Part shown: piece by piece, positions 20,318 through 30,913 of the stretch | Numbering within the stretch: position 1 is the first letter of the stretch | How the letters are laid out: every line of letters starts with the position of its first letter | Source of the DNA: an archaeon | Lineage (GTDB): Archaea > Hydrothermarchaeota > Hydrothermarchaeia > JALTZZ01 | Reading direction: 5' to 3' | DNA: 58,572 nucleotides | Assembly: GCA_027051165.1 (NCBI GenBank) | Contig: JALTZZ010000060.1 | Coordinates: forward strand, 1 to 58,572 | Translations under genes and position numbers: made by a program | The notes under the pieces: model-generated | What the model was told of the DNA's origin: nothing | What the model saw: only the letters and a program-made list of their open reading frames with translations | The model's database searches: none

Positions 20318-21148
20318 ATGCATAGATTTCTTTGCATGAAAAAGGGTGGATTAAAGAGAAAGCCTTGGCTGCTATTTTTGTTCTTCTTTACTCAAATTCT
20401 TCTTGCACTCTGCACCGAAAAAGAGGATAATGTAGTTCTGTGGGATGACTACCATAGTGGAGTGTTTCCTCCATGGGAATTCAGCAAATTCGGAAAAATT
20501 ATAGAAAATAAGGGAGGAAAAATAATTTATCTGACCGAAGGGATTGAGAATGTGAAAGGAAAAGCACTTATAATTTGTGGACCAAAAAGAATGTTTACGA
20601 GAGAAGATATAGAAAAGATTAAGGATTTTGTAGAAAATGGGGGAAGAGTTTTGATCTTGGTTCATATACCTCCTTCAATAAATCTTGGAACCCTTCTTTC
20701 CGAGCTCGGTTTCTCCTATGGAAGTGCGGTTGTTTATCAAATAAAGGATGGAAAATTTTCTCAAGATATAGTTGTAAAAGTGTTTAATGGAGAATTTAAG
20801 CAGAATTTGTTTAAAGAAGTTGAAAAAATAACAGTTTATGGAGGGTTTTACATAAACAATGCAATAGCATGTGCAGATGGTTATGCTGATATAAATAAGG
20901 ACGGAATTCTATCTGAGGAAGAAAAAAGATACTATGGGATTGTAGGATACAAAAAAATCGGAAGAGGGGAAGTCCTTGTTATAACGGATGATGCAATGTT
21001 CTTGGACAGATACATAAGCTCTGCGGACAACACAAAATTTGCAGAAAACATAGCGGAGTGGCTTTTGGGAAAAATAAGCTTGTCATGGGCCCGCCCGGAT
21101 TCGAACCGGGGACCTTCTCCGTGTCAGGGAGACGTCATAACCACCTAG
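20318..21148 (+). CDS. DUF4350/GATase-like protein; reading frame runs into antisense of tRNA-Val
   Basis: N-terminal hydrophobic segment; last residues WARPDSNRGPSPCQGDVITT are tRNA-derived. Confidence 0.65.
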   Translation: MHRFLCMKKGGLKRKPWLLFLFFFTQILLALCTEKEDNVVLWDDYHSGVFPPWEFSKFGKIIENKGGKIIYLTEGIENVKGKALIICGPKRMFTREDIEKIKDFVENGGRVLILVHIPPSINLGTLLSELGFSYGSAVVYQIKDGKFSQDIVVKVFNGEFKQNLFKEVEKITVYGGFYINNAIACADGYADINKDGILSEEEKRYYGIVGYKKIGRGEVLVITDDAMFLDRYISSADNTKFAENIAEWLLGKISLSWARPDSNRGPSPCQGDVITT

Positions 21149-21159
21149 ACCACGGGCCC
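21086..21159 (-). tRNA. tRNA-Val(GAC)
   Basis: Acceptor GGGCCCG/CGGGCCC, anticodon loop CTGACAC, T-arm CCCGGTTCGAATCCGGG. Confidence 0.92.
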
Positions 21160-21209
21160 TAGGGAACTAATGAAAAAGCAAAGCGTGCCAAGTGCAAATA
21201 ATTTAATAG

Positions 21210-22217
21210 GTGATTAATAAAATGCTTAAAGAAGCTCTTCTTTACGAAAAACTAAAAAATGAAAAGGTAAGATGCAAGCTCTGCGAGAGAAGATGTGTAA
21301 TAGAAAATAATAGAACTGGATACTGCAAGACAAGAAAGAACATTAATGGAAGGCTTTATACTCTTGTTTATGGAGATTTAAGTGCAATTGAGTCGAGACC
21401 TATAGAAATAAAACCTTTTTATCATTATTATCCCGGAACATCATCCATGACGTTTTCAACGTGGAGCTGCAACTTCCCATGCCCTTGGTGTCAAAACTGG
21501 CATATATCAAAAGCAGAGCCGAAGGGAAGCTATATATCACCAGAGGAAGTAGTTTCAGCAGCTTTGAGAGCCGGAGATAGGGGCTTGTGTGCGAGCTTTC
21601 AAGAGCCAACACTTCTCTTTGAGTTCTGCATAGACACGTTCAAGCTTGGCAAGAAAGAGGGACTTTATTCATGCTACGTCTCAAACGGATACATGAGCAT
21701 AGAAGCCCTTGAAATGCTGAAAAACTCTGGAATGTCGGGAATAAATATTGATGTAAAGGGGGATGAAGAAGTTTATAGAAGGATATTAAATGCAGATGTC
21801 AACGTTGTTTGGAGAAATGCGGAAAAAGCAAAGAAGCTTGGCATGCATGTGGAAATAGTATGCTTAATTGTAACGGGAATAAACGATAGCGAAGACTTTA
21901 TAGAATGGGTTGTGGACATGCATCTAAGAAGACTTGGTGAGGAAATTCCTATACATTTTAACAGATACTATCCTGCCTACAAGTATAGAAGAGAACCAAC
22001 CCCGCTGAGCATACTTGAAAAAGCATATAGAACAGCTAAAAGAGAAGGTATAAGCTATGTCTATATAGGAAACGTTAATATAAGCAAATACGAGAGCACA
22101 TATTGCCCAAGTTGCGGAGAACTTTTAATAAAACGGCATGGGTATAGAATACTTTCATATAAAATTAAGGATAAAAAATGTCCAAAGTGTGGCAGAGAGA
22201 TTTATATATTTGACTGA
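21210..22217 (+). CDS. Radical SAM protein, AmmeMemoRadiSam/PflA-like
   Basis: CNFPCPWCQNW radical-SAM cysteines, C-terminal CxxC pairs. Confidence 0.88.
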   Translation: MINKMLKEALLYEKLKNEKVRCKLCERRCVIENNRTGYCKTRKNINGRLYTLVYGDLSAIESRPIEIKPFYHYYPGTSSMTFSTWSCNFPCPWCQNWHISKAEPKGSYISPEEVVSAALRAGDRGLCASFQEPTLLFEFCIDTFKLGKKEGLYSCYVSNGYMSIEALEMLKNSGMSGINIDVKGDEEVYRRILNADVNVVWRNAEKAKKLGMHVEIVCLIVTGINDSEDFIEWVVDMHLRRLGEEIPIHFNRYYPAYKYRREPTPLSILEKAYRTAKREGISYVYIGNVNISKYESTYCPSCGELLIKRHGYRILSYKIKDKKCPKCGREIYIFD

Positions 22218-22514
22218 TCACTCTTTTAACGGGATTCCCTCTGGAGCAGCGTGGCACTTACTACAATCAGCTTTTGTATGGCAGTCTCTGCACAGAAATT
22301 TATGCCCGCCTCTGTATTCTTCTTTTAAAATTGTTGGATGCTTTTCCTTAATAACATCAAGAGCAAATGACTCGTGGCATGTGCTACATTCTTTTTCTGC
22401 ATGGGGCTTACTTTCATCCTTGCTTGGAGAAACACCTTGCTTCTGGGACTGTGTGCACATCGAAAACGCTCCAAGGACAAAAACACAGAACAGAACGGCT
22501 AACAATGCCCTCAT
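22218..22514 (-). CDS. Triheme c-type cytochrome lipoprotein
   Basis: Signal/lipobox region FSMC; CSTCH, CRDCH, CSKCH. Confidence 0.85.
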   Translation of the reverse strand: MRALLAVLFCVFVLGAFSMCTQSQKQGVSPSKDESKPHAEKECSTCHESFALDVIKEKHPTILKEEYRGGHKFLCRDCHTKADCSKCHAAPEGIPLKE

Positions 22515-22596
22515 GAAATAATATTTAATCGCTTATACTATATAAATTTATCGCTACTGCAAACAAATAAAATAAAAAAATTAAAGAGTTAAGAAG

Positions 22597-22965
22597 TTAC
22601 TGTATGAAATCTGGAGCTGCGTGGCACTTGCTGCACGTATCCTTGTTATGACACTCTTTGCACATGTCTTTGTGCATTGCAAACTTCTCAAAAGCGGTTT
22701 TGTGCTTCATTCTGAAGTCATCAACTGTTGGTGCATTATGGCACGAGCCACACTTATCTGGGGCATGTAAAGCTGGCTGAGCTTGAGGAGCCTGTTCAGC
22801 TGGTTTTTCCTCAGCGGGTGCAGCTTTCTGTTCTACAGGAGCTTGGGCAGGAGCTTTTTCCTCAGCAGCGGGTGCTTTTTCCTCTGGAAGCTTGCCTGCT
22901 TGCCCACAAGCTGCGAAGAGCAGTAGCACGCCTATAGCAAGGAATACGGCAATCCCCCTCATCAA
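22597..22965 (-). CDS. Triheme c-type cytochrome lipoprotein with A/P/E-rich tether
   Basis: LLLFAACGQ lipobox; EEKAPA/PAEEKPAEQAP linker; CGSCH, CKECH, CSKCH. Confidence 0.87.
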   Translation of the reverse strand: MMRGIAVFLAIGVLLLFAACGQAGKLPEEKAPAAEEKAPAQAPVEQKAAPAEEKPAEQAPQAQPALHAPDKCGSCHNAPTVDDFRMKHKTAFEKFAMHKDMCKECHNKDTCSKCHAAPDFIQ

Positions 22966-23163
22966 AGTATAAATGAAAGCAATTCATTGATAAATTTTTT
23001 CATTGTAGAGTATAAAACCTATGTATATAGAAAAGTAAAAAAACGATTAAATAATTTATAATGTATAACAATCAACAGAGAAGAATTTCTACTAAAAGAG
23101 GTTTTATCGAAGAATAAAGAGGATATTTATTAAAATGCTGAGATAAAAAAATATTATAATAGT

Positions 23164-23481
23164 GTGCAAACAAAAAACTTTTTAGCGAAAGGAATCGGCA
23201 TGTATTTAAAATTTGAAAATGTCGTTAAAAAACAAAACTATGCTATGAAAGAGCTTGACGATGTAAAAAGAAGTGCAGAAAGAATCTTAGAAGAACTTTC
23301 ATCGTTGTTGGCTGATATAGAACTTAAAGAGAAATACTACGTTATAGAAGAAAAAAACATCTATAGAAGTGATGATAAGCCAAAAAAGAAGAATTTTAAA
23401 GAAGAATTAAGGAAAAATGCACCAAGAATGGATGAGGAGGGTTATATAATAACGGAAGTTGGGGCGTGGATAGAGCAGTAA
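23164..23481 (+). CDS. Hypothetical protein
   Basis: ORF, co-directional with next. Confidence 0.55.
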   Translation: MQTKNFLAKGIGMYLKFENVVKKQNYAMKELDDVKRSAERILEELSSLLADIELKEKYYVIEEKNIYRSDDKPKKKNFKEELRKNAPRMDEEGYIITEVGAWIEQ

Positions 23482-23506
23482 AAACAGAAAAAGGAGAATT
23501 TAAGAA

Positions 23507-24349
23507 ATGGACGAAATAAATAAAGCATTTAATCTTTATAAGGAAAATTTAAAGATAATTTTTCCAAGATTTTTTGAGGTAATGTTTCTTTTACTTTTTT
23601 TTATGTTTGTTTTTGCATCATCAGTTGGATTTAACATGTTTATGCAGCCGTATCCAGAAGATTTCGTTCTCGAAGAAGAAGCTCTTGTAAAAAATGAGAG
23701 AAGTTTAATACTGCTCGCAGTTATATTTCCAATTCTATACTTATATGTAAATTCAGCAGCAAATTCAGCAATAATAAACATGAGCATAGCCGCAAATAGA
23801 GGTGAAAAGGCGGATTTTTCACACGGAATTCATGGAGTTAAAAAATTTTCCTTTAAAATATTCTTATTCCAAATTTTTAGAATAGTAGTTCTAATAGTTT
23901 TCATGCTCGTGTTTCTCGTGCTAACGGTGTTGATGACGGGTATAGAGAGAGGCATAGAAAGCATAGAAGGAATGCTTTTTCGCATTATTTTCATGATAAT
24001 TATAGTTTTGCTAATTTATGGGATATTTTATGCGTTTACACTATTAACTCCGCAATATATCGTCCTCGGATTTGGATTTGTTGAGGCTATGGAGAACAGC
24101 ATAAGATACGTTAGAAGAAACATATTAAAAATTATTATTTACGGCCTCCTTGTTCTTTTTGGCATGATATTGATTTCAATTATTCCAGCAATTATTTCCT
24201 ACCCAATAGTTTTTGCCTCTAAGATGGCTGCGAACATTGTAAATATCTTCACAACGTTTCTGCTGATAGTTTTGATAACACCATACTTCGAGGTTCTCAA
24301 GACGGTAATGGTGCTTGAATATGAAAAAGATAGCAATAATAGGTGGTAG
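23507..24349 (+). CDS. Hypothetical multi-pass membrane protein
   Basis: Several TM segments. Confidence 0.7.
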   Translation: MDEINKAFNLYKENLKIIFPRFFEVMFLLLFFMFVFASSVGFNMFMQPYPEDFVLEEEALVKNERSLILLAVIFPILYLYVNSAANSAIINMSIAANRGEKADFSHGIHGVKKFSFKIFLFQIFRIVVLIVFMLVFLVLTVLMTGIERGIESIEGMLFRIIFMIIIVLLIYGIFYAFTLLTPQYIVLGFGFVEAMENSIRYVRRNILKIIIYGLLVLFGMILISIIPAIISYPIVFASKMAANIVNIFTTFLLIVLITPYFEVLKTVMVLEYEKDSNNRW

Positions 24350-25643
24350 CGGAGAATTTGGAAGAGTTTTTGCAAAAATATTTAAGGAACAAGGTTTTTA
24401 TGTAACAATTACCGATGTTGATTTTGAAAAGGCTAAAAGAGCTGCAAAAGAGCTTGGAGTTGATGTTAAGAGCAATGCTGAAGCTACAAAGGAGAGCGAT
24501 ATTGTTATAATTTCTGTGAGCATAAATAAAACTGTAGATGCGATAAAAGAAGTTGCACCTCTCGTTAGGGAAGGCTCCCTTCTTATGGATTTTACCTCAG
24601 TAAAGCTTGAGCCTTGCAGAGCAATGGAAAAATACGCAAGCAAGGGCGTGGAAATTATAGGATTGCATCCAATGTTTGGACCGAGGATAACAAGCTTAGA
24701 AGGGCAAGTTTTTGTTGTTACTCCTGTAAGACCAAAAAATATAGAGGAAAGTAATTGGTGGAGGAGCTTTCTTAAACCATTTCTTGAAAAAAACAGGGCG
24801 AGGTATATTATAACAACACCAGAAGAGCACGACAGAATAATGAGCGTTGTTCAAGCATTAACGCATTTTGTCTATATTTCTGTAGCTTCAACACTTAAAG
24901 AATTAAACTTTAACGTAAAAGAATCGAGAAAATACGCTTCACCAATATATGAGCTCATGATAGACCTTATAGCGAGAATTGTTGGGCAGAATCCTTGGCT
25001 CTATGCATATATCCAGATGCTCAATCCATATACGAAAGAGGTTCATGAGGTCTTCTTAAAAAAAGTTAAGGAGCTTAGGGAAATAGTTTCAAAGGGTGAA
25101 GTAGAGAGGTTTGTGAAGATTATGGGTAGCGCTGCAAAGCACATGGGAGATATAAGCACAAGCATGGGAAGAAGCGATAAGGCTATTCTTGCACTAAATC
25201 AAGAGCTAAAAAAACTGAGTAACAGCATAGGAAAAGAAGTAGCATTAAAGCACATATACTCGAATAAAGTCCATATAGGGATTGTTGAAAGTGTAAATCC
25301 AGAATTCGTTGTTTTAAAATCAAAAAAAGGAAAAATTAACCTTAAAATATCAAACGTAGAGCTTCTTGATGAAGATGAGCTGTTTAAAATAAAAAGCAGA
25401 ATTTTACCTAAAGAAGTAAGGGATTACAGTATTTTAATCCCAGAAGGTGCGGATGAAAATTACATTGCAAATTTAATAAAAAATATTGACAAAAGAATTG
25501 TTGAATGTAGGGTTGTTGATATATATAGAGGAGAACAGATACCTGAAGGTTATAAAAGCGTTACTTTTAGAATAAAAGCTTTTGAATTTGATTTTAAAAA
25601 AATAGATAAATTTATTAGAGCACTTGGATATAGGATTAGATAG
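24315..25643 (+). CDS. tyrA: Prephenate dehydrogenase (TyrA-like)
   Basis: Rossmann GGSGEFGRVFAKIF; GLHPMFGP motif. Confidence 0.85.
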   Translation: MNMKKIAIIGGSGEFGRVFAKIFKEQGFYVTITDVDFEKAKRAAKELGVDVKSNAEATKESDIVIISVSINKTVDAIKEVAPLVREGSLLMDFTSVKLEPCRAMEKYASKGVEIIGLHPMFGPRITSLEGQVFVVTPVRPKNIEESNWWRSFLKPFLEKNRARYIITTPEEHDRIMSVVQALTHFVYISVASTLKELNFNVKESRKYASPIYELMIDLIARIVGQNPWLYAYIQMLNPYTKEVHEVFLKKVKELREIVSKGEVERFVKIMGSAAKHMGDISTSMGRSDKAILALNQELKKLSNSIGKEVALKHIYSNKVHIGIVESVNPEFVVLKSKKGKINLKISNVELLDEDELFKIKSRILPKEVRDYSILIPEGADENYIANLIKNIDKRIVECRVVDIYRGEQIPEGYKSVTFRIKAFEFDFKKIDKFIRALGYRIR

Positions 25644-25649
25644 AAAATA

Positions 25650-27812
25650 TTATCCACCAAACTCATGCAGTGTGGTCTGGTATTCTTTCTTTTCTTTATA
25701 TTCTATTCCCATAGCTTTATTCTTTATTTTTTCAGCAAGTTTTCTTCCTATTCCCTTAATTCTCTCAAGCTCTTTTATATCGGCGTTTTTTATATCTTCT
25801 AAGCTCTTAAATCCAGCATTGTATAGTAATCTTGCCCTTGCCCTTCCAATTCCCTCTATTTTTACAAGCTCAGCAAGCTCTTCTTTAACACCGTATTTTA
25901 CCCTAATTCTAAGATTTTCGAGAAATTTAAGTATCCTTTTATCTGCTTCTATTATTTTTCCAATCTCCCTCATCGAGTATATAAGCCACTCTGCAATTTC
26001 GATTTTGTTGTAGATATCACCGGGAGCAAGTCCATACTTTTCAAGAAGCTTTTCTTCGCTACATTCGTTTATCCAGTCCCTTAGAAACAGTGCGGTTTTT
26101 ATCTCAGCAAGAACAAATTCATCAAGTTCTTCATCAAAAAGTAAATAATCTTTATTCTCATAGAACTCTTCTATGCACATTTCGTAGTCTTTCTTTCTGA
26201 GATATATTAATCCAAGCTCGCTCGTCTTTGTTATTGCATGCAAAAAAGAAAATTCATTAAATTCTTTCTTTTCTGCATTTTTAAGTGCTTCTATCAAATA
26301 AACGGCACTCATTGGATCGAGATAAAGCTCACTAACTCTTTTACCGAGTTTTGTTGCTTTATAGTTCTCTATAAACATGTTTTCCTCCAAAAAGCTCAAT
26401 ATCTTGTCAATAATATATCTTATATGCTGAAGCTCACTCTGATAGGAGAAAAATGTATTCTTTACAACAGCCATTAATTCTTCATCGCTGTTTGCTATGT
26501 TTGTAGCTATAAGAGATAGAATCTGCCCTCTTAATGTGCTTTCTACAGCAAGTTTTGAATATATAGGCTCAACGTCGGCTCTTATATAGCTTTCCAATAA
26601 AAAATCAGCTTCTTCTTCACTTTTTGCAAGTATTAGGGCAATGCCAATATTATCATACTTTGGTCTCCCAGCTCTTCCAAGCATCTGCTTTATCTCCATG
26701 ACCGGCATGTAAACATAGCCAAGGTTTGTTTCGTATCTTTTGTAATCTCTTATTAAAACGAGTCTTGCCGGCAAGTTTACGCCAGCGGCTAAAGTTGGTG
26801 TGGCAACTATTATTTTTATAAGGTTTTCTCTAAAAGCCTCCTCTACAATTTCTCGCTGTGCGTTAGCCAAACCAGCGTTATGGAAAGCCACTCCTCTGGA
26901 TACGCACTTGGAAAGCTCTCTGCAAACTTCAGTAGGCTCTGGAAGAACATTTAATACTTCATCAGCAATTTTTTTGAGTTCTATACTTGTTTTTTTGTCT
27001 AATTTAATTTTTTTTGAAAATTTTAGGGCAAGAGATTGCGAATCTTTTCTTCTATTAACGAAGATTAAAGCTTGTGCACCATTTTTAATATAGCTTAAGA
27101 CGAAGTTCATATAGTCTTCTATACCAGAATCTTCTACGGATCCGTCTTTATAGTATATTTTTCCTCGAATAAATACACCTTCCTTAAGCTTAACCGGTCT
27201 AAAATTGCTTTTTATTAGAACCGCATTCAACCAAGATGCTATCTCTTCGGCATTCTTTACAGTCGCACTTAGACCGAGTATTAATGGATTTACGAGTTTT
27301 TTTAGTTTTGCTATAAGTATTTCCAGCGTTGCTCCTCTATGGGGATCGTTTAGAAGATGTATTTCATCAACTACCAGAAGGTTTACATCGCTAAGCCAAG
27401 ATGCTCTGTGTCTAAGGAGACTGTCTGCCTTTTCACTTGTGGTTATGATAATGTGGTAGTCCTTAAGCCAAGGATCGCTTGAATCGTAATCTCCTGTGCT
27501 TACAGCCACTTTAACTCCAATTTCTTCATATTTTTTGAATTCTTTAAACTTTTCGCTTGCGAGTGCTCTTAAGGGAACGACATATAATACCTTTCCACCT
27601 CTTATTATAATGGACTTTAAGGATAAAAGCTCAGCTAACAAAGTTTTTCCACCCGCTGTAGGGATGCTGATAAGAAAATTCCTTTTAAGATCGAGTAAAC
27701 CTTTTTTTAAAGCTTCTTCTTGAGGAGGATACAAATTTTCTATGTTTTCTCTTTTAAGAATTTCAATAACTTTTTCTGGAATTCCATAGTTAAATAGTTC
27801 TTCTACTCTCAT
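25650..27812 (-). CDS. hel308: ATP-dependent DNA helicase Hel308
   Basis: PTAGGKTLL, DEIHLL, QMLGRAGRP, C-terminal HhH. Confidence 0.95.
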   Translation of the reverse strand: MRVEELFNYGIPEKVIEILKRENIENLYPPQEEALKKGLLDLKRNFLISIPTAGGKTLLAELLSLKSIIIRGGKVLYVVPLRALASEKFKEFKKYEEIGVKVAVSTGDYDSSDPWLKDYHIIITTSEKADSLLRHRASWLSDVNLLVVDEIHLLNDPHRGATLEILIAKLKKLVNPLILGLSATVKNAEEIASWLNAVLIKSNFRPVKLKEGVFIRGKIYYKDGSVEDSGIEDYMNFVLSYIKNGAQALIFVNRRKDSQSLALKFSKKIKLDKKTSIELKKIADEVLNVLPEPTEVCRELSKCVSRGVAFHNAGLANAQREIVEEAFRENLIKIIVATPTLAAGVNLPARLVLIRDYKRYETNLGYVYMPVMEIKQMLGRAGRPKYDNIGIALILAKSEEEADFLLESYIRADVEPIYSKLAVESTLRGQILSLIATNIANSDEELMAVVKNTFFSYQSELQHIRYIIDKILSFLEENMFIENYKATKLGKRVSELYLDPMSAVYLIEALKNAEKKEFNEFSFLHAITKTSELGLIYLRKKDYEMCIEEFYENKDYLLFDEELDEFVLAEIKTALFLRDWINECSEEKLLEKYGLAPGDIYNKIEIAEWLIYSMREIGKIIEADKRILKFLENLRIRVKYGVKEELAELVKIEGIGRARARLLYNAGFKSLEDIKNADIKELERIKGIGRKLAEKIKNKAMGIEYKEKKEYQTTLHEFGG

Positions 27813-27894
27813 CTTTTTTAATTATGAATATACCATTGAAAATTTTTTAGCTATGTTGGTAAATTATTTAAGCATTTATTTATAAGATAGTTCT

Positions 27895-29028
27895 ATGGAA
27901 AAATTATGCTGGCTTGAGATAGAAAACTACAGAGGAATAAAAAAAGCACGACTCGAAAACTTCGGAGACATTAATGTTTTTGTTGGGAGAAACAATACTG
28001 GCAAGAGCACGATACTCGAAGCTATTTATCTTAACATTACAGCACAGAATTTAGATTTAATTGGCAACCATCCAATTCTTTTAATTTTCCAAAGAAGAGG
28101 TGCAAGATTACCTTCGCCAATAATCTCTCGAAGAATTTTTGAGATTGAAGATATTTTTCACTATTTTAGCTACATTTTTTATCAAGGTGATATAGATAAG
28201 AAAGTTAATTTAAAATCAAACTTAGCCGATTATAGCTTAAGCGTATTTAAAGAATATGAAATTCCAGAAAAATTGCTGAACTTTATAAAAGATTATTTGA
28301 AAAAAACAACCTTTCGTGAAAAAATTGATGTTATAGAACCATTATTTGTTGTTATTGATAATGCTCAAAAACCCCAGATAATTGTGTTTAAAGAGATTTT
28401 TCCAAAGAGATACATTAAGTATGGCGTGGAATTTATAATACCAACGCTAAAAAAGCAAAAGAGAAAGAATGTTATTATAGTTGATACTCACTGGCTATTT
28501 TATTACAGTATATTTGAAGAACCTCAAATTACAATAGCTTTAAGACGTCTTGAAAGGATTGCAAGAATAGATAAAGAAGATCTGGTTAGTTTTCTATCAG
28601 AACAGCTTGAACTTGAGATATCTACTGTGCAGTTGGGACTTTTCGATATCTATGTTGTAACCAAAGATGACAAAGTTATACCTTTCAGCCTTTTGGGCGA
28701 TGGAACGAAGATGTCACTTGCATATTTTTATACCTTATCGGTTAAAGATTCTCACATACTATTCGAAGAGCCAGAGAACCATCTTCATCCAAAATTGATG
28801 AATCGCTGTATAGATTTAATGTTAAAATCTTCTGATCACAATCAGATATTTATAACAACACACAATCTGGAATTTTTACAAAAGATTCTCAAAAAAGCTA
28901 AAGAATTAAACAAAAATTTAAGGGTATTTTCAATAGCAAGCTTAAAAGACGGTGATCTTGAATATGAATCTTACGATCTTGATGAAGCATATATAGCTCT
29001 TAATAGAATTGGAGTTGATCTGAGATGA
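27895..29028 (+). CDS. OLD/AAA15-type ATPase
   Basis: LEIENYRGIKKARLENFGDINVFVGRNNTGKSTILEAI; FEEPENHLHP Walker B; TTHN. Confidence 0.9.
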   Translation: MEKLCWLEIENYRGIKKARLENFGDINVFVGRNNTGKSTILEAIYLNITAQNLDLIGNHPILLIFQRRGARLPSPIISRRIFEIEDIFHYFSYIFYQGDIDKKVNLKSNLADYSLSVFKEYEIPEKLLNFIKDYLKKTTFREKIDVIEPLFVVIDNAQKPQIIVFKEIFPKRYIKYGVEFIIPTLKKQKRKNVIIVDTHWLFYYSIFEEPQITIALRRLERIARIDKEDLVSFLSEQLELEISTVQLGLFDIYVVTKDDKVIPFSLLGDGTKMSLAYFYTLSVKDSHILFEEPENHLHPKLMNRCIDLMLKSSDHNQIFITTHNLEFLQKILKKAKELNKNLRVFSIASLKDGDLEYESYDLDEAYIALNRIGVDLR

Positions 29029-29705
29029 AACTCATAATTCTTGAAGGATACAACGATTTGCAGTTTTTCAAAAGTTTTCTTATAAGAATAATGGGGGCTG
29101 ATGATAAGACCTCAGAAGAAAAATTGTTGGTAGAAAATTTTAGAAGATTAATACAGAGTAATCCAGAAATGGCAAGAGTAAATATTCTTAAGCTAAATAA
29201 AGAAAAGATACTGTTGCTAAGCGTAGGTGGAAAAGAAAATTTCAGATTACTTGCAGAAGGATTAAGACCACTTGTTAATAAGATAAAAAGAGAAAAAGAT
29301 GAGATAATAGATGGGATTCTTTTTATAGCAGATGAAGATGCAAAAGTGGATATTAAACATGCTTTAGAAACTATAAAAAATTCAAACCTTGCCATAGATG
29401 CCGACTATATACTCTATGATAGCTACTTGGAGGATATGATAATAGAAACAGCCAGTTTAATCATGGAAAGTGTTAATGAGAAGGAAAGAAAGCTCTTAAA
29501 ATATGTTATTAATATTATTGATGAACATTTTAAAAATGATAAATATATTAAAAAGCGAAAGATTGCAATCATGCATGCAATCATAGGTCCAAGATGCTTT
29601 GGACATTTATATGATGAAATATTTCAAAAATGTAAAAAATTTCAAAATCTATTTCAAAAATTAAGAGTATTTGGCAAGCTGATAAATTGGATAAACAGAA
29701 AGTAG
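29025..29705 (+). CDS. DUF3226/TOPRIM-like protein paired with the ATPase
   Basis: MKLIILEGYNDLQFFK…; DADYILYDSYLEDMI; start overlaps preceding stop. Confidence 0.7.
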   Translation: MKLIILEGYNDLQFFKSFLIRIMGADDKTSEEKLLVENFRRLIQSNPEMARVNILKLNKEKILLLSVGGKENFRLLAEGLRPLVNKIKREKDEIIDGILFIADEDAKVDIKHALETIKNSNLAIDADYILYDSYLEDMIIETASLIMESVNEKERKLLKYVINIIDEHFKNDKYIKKRKIAIMHAIIGPRCFGHLYDEIFQKCKKFQNLFQKLRVFGKLINWINRK

Positions 29706-29917
29706 AAAGTTATTAATTTCACCTTCATCAGTAGCTACTTCTCAGAAAACAGCAAAAATTTTGACGATGATACTTTCATTAAATATTCAAGCTTAAAAGC
29801 TGGATAAAAATCTTTGATAAATTTCCCTATTATTGCTAAATTGGGGTTGATTCTAAAATATTTTAAAACGTTATAAATAAAAAAGGGATAAGCCTTCCTT
29901 TTGCAGGGGTGTAAGTA

Positions 29918-30913
29918 ATGGGCAGAGATAGTTTCCACCCAAGGAGAGGTTCATTAGCCTACAGCCCAAGGAAGAGAGCAAAGGATATTGTAGCGAGGAT
30001 AAGGTCTTGGGTTAACGAGGACAAGGTTAGAATGCAGGGTTTTGCCGGATATAAGGCAGGAATGACTCATGTCATGATGATAGACGACTACAAGCACAGT
30101 CCAACTTATGGCGAAGAAGTATTCAAAGCGGTTACTGTTATAGATGCTCCACCGCTGAAAGTCTTTGGAATAAGAGCTTATGTCAGAGAAAACGGTGCTT
30201 TAAGGTCGATAAAGGAGGTTTGGGCAGAGAACCTTAGTAAAGACCTCGGTAGAGTTTTCCAGCTTCCTAAGAAGCTTTCTCATGATGTTGAGGATATAGA
30301 AAAGATTTTGGATGAAGTCGCTCAAATAAGACTTCTCGTTCATACTCAACCAAGATTGAGTGGTTTAGGTAAGAAAACGCCGGAGGTTATGGAGTATCTT
30401 GTTTCTGGGAATATTAAAGATGCTTTTAACTATGCTAAAGACGTTTTAGGTAAAGAAATAAGAGCTAAAGATATATTTGAGGAAGGGGAATATGTTGATG
30501 TTATTGCTGTAACTAAAGGAAAAGGATTTCAGAGCAGTGTTAAAAGATGGGGTGTTAAGCTTCTCCATCACAAAACGAGGAAGGGTAGAAGAAGAGCTGG
30601 AACCCTTGGTCCAAGACATCCAGCAGCGGTGATGTGGACTGTTCCGCAGAGCGGTCAGGTAGGATTTCATCAGAGAACGGAGTATAATAAAAGAATTTTA
30701 ATCATCGGAGAAAATGGTGAAGAAATTACACCAAAAGGAGGATTTGTAGGTTATGGAATTATAAAAGGGGATTATATTGTTTTAGAGGGCTCAGTTCCTG
30801 GTGCAAGAAAGAGGCTTATAAGGCTAAGACCAGCAATAAGGTTGGATAAATACAGACCTTTTGGAAAGCCAAATATAACCTATATAAGCTTAGAATCTAA
30901 GCAAGGTGTATAA
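29918..30913 (+). CDS. rpl3: 50S ribosomal protein L3
   Basis: Sequence and operon position. Confidence 0.96.
   Translation: MGRDSFHPRRGSLAYSPRKRAKDIVARIRSWVNEDKVRMQGFAGYKAGMTHVMMIDDYKHSPTYGEEVFKAVTVIDAPPLKVFGIRAYVRENGALRSIKEVWAENLSKDLGRVFQLPKKLSHDVEDIEKILDEVAQIRLLVHTQPRLSGLGKKTPEVMEYLVSGNIKDAFNYAKDVLGKEIRAKDIFEEGEYVDVIAVTKGKGFQSSVKRWGVKLLHHKTRKGRRRAGTLGPRHPAAVMWTVPQSGQVGFHQRTEYNKRILIIGENGEEITPKGGFVGYGIIKGDYIVLEGSVPGARKRLIRLRPAIRLDKYRPFGKPNITYISLESKQGV

Noticed and set aside
22138-22521. ORF 22138-22521 on plus strand
   Set aside because: Antisense to the cytochrome gene with clear CxxCH motifs on minus strand.
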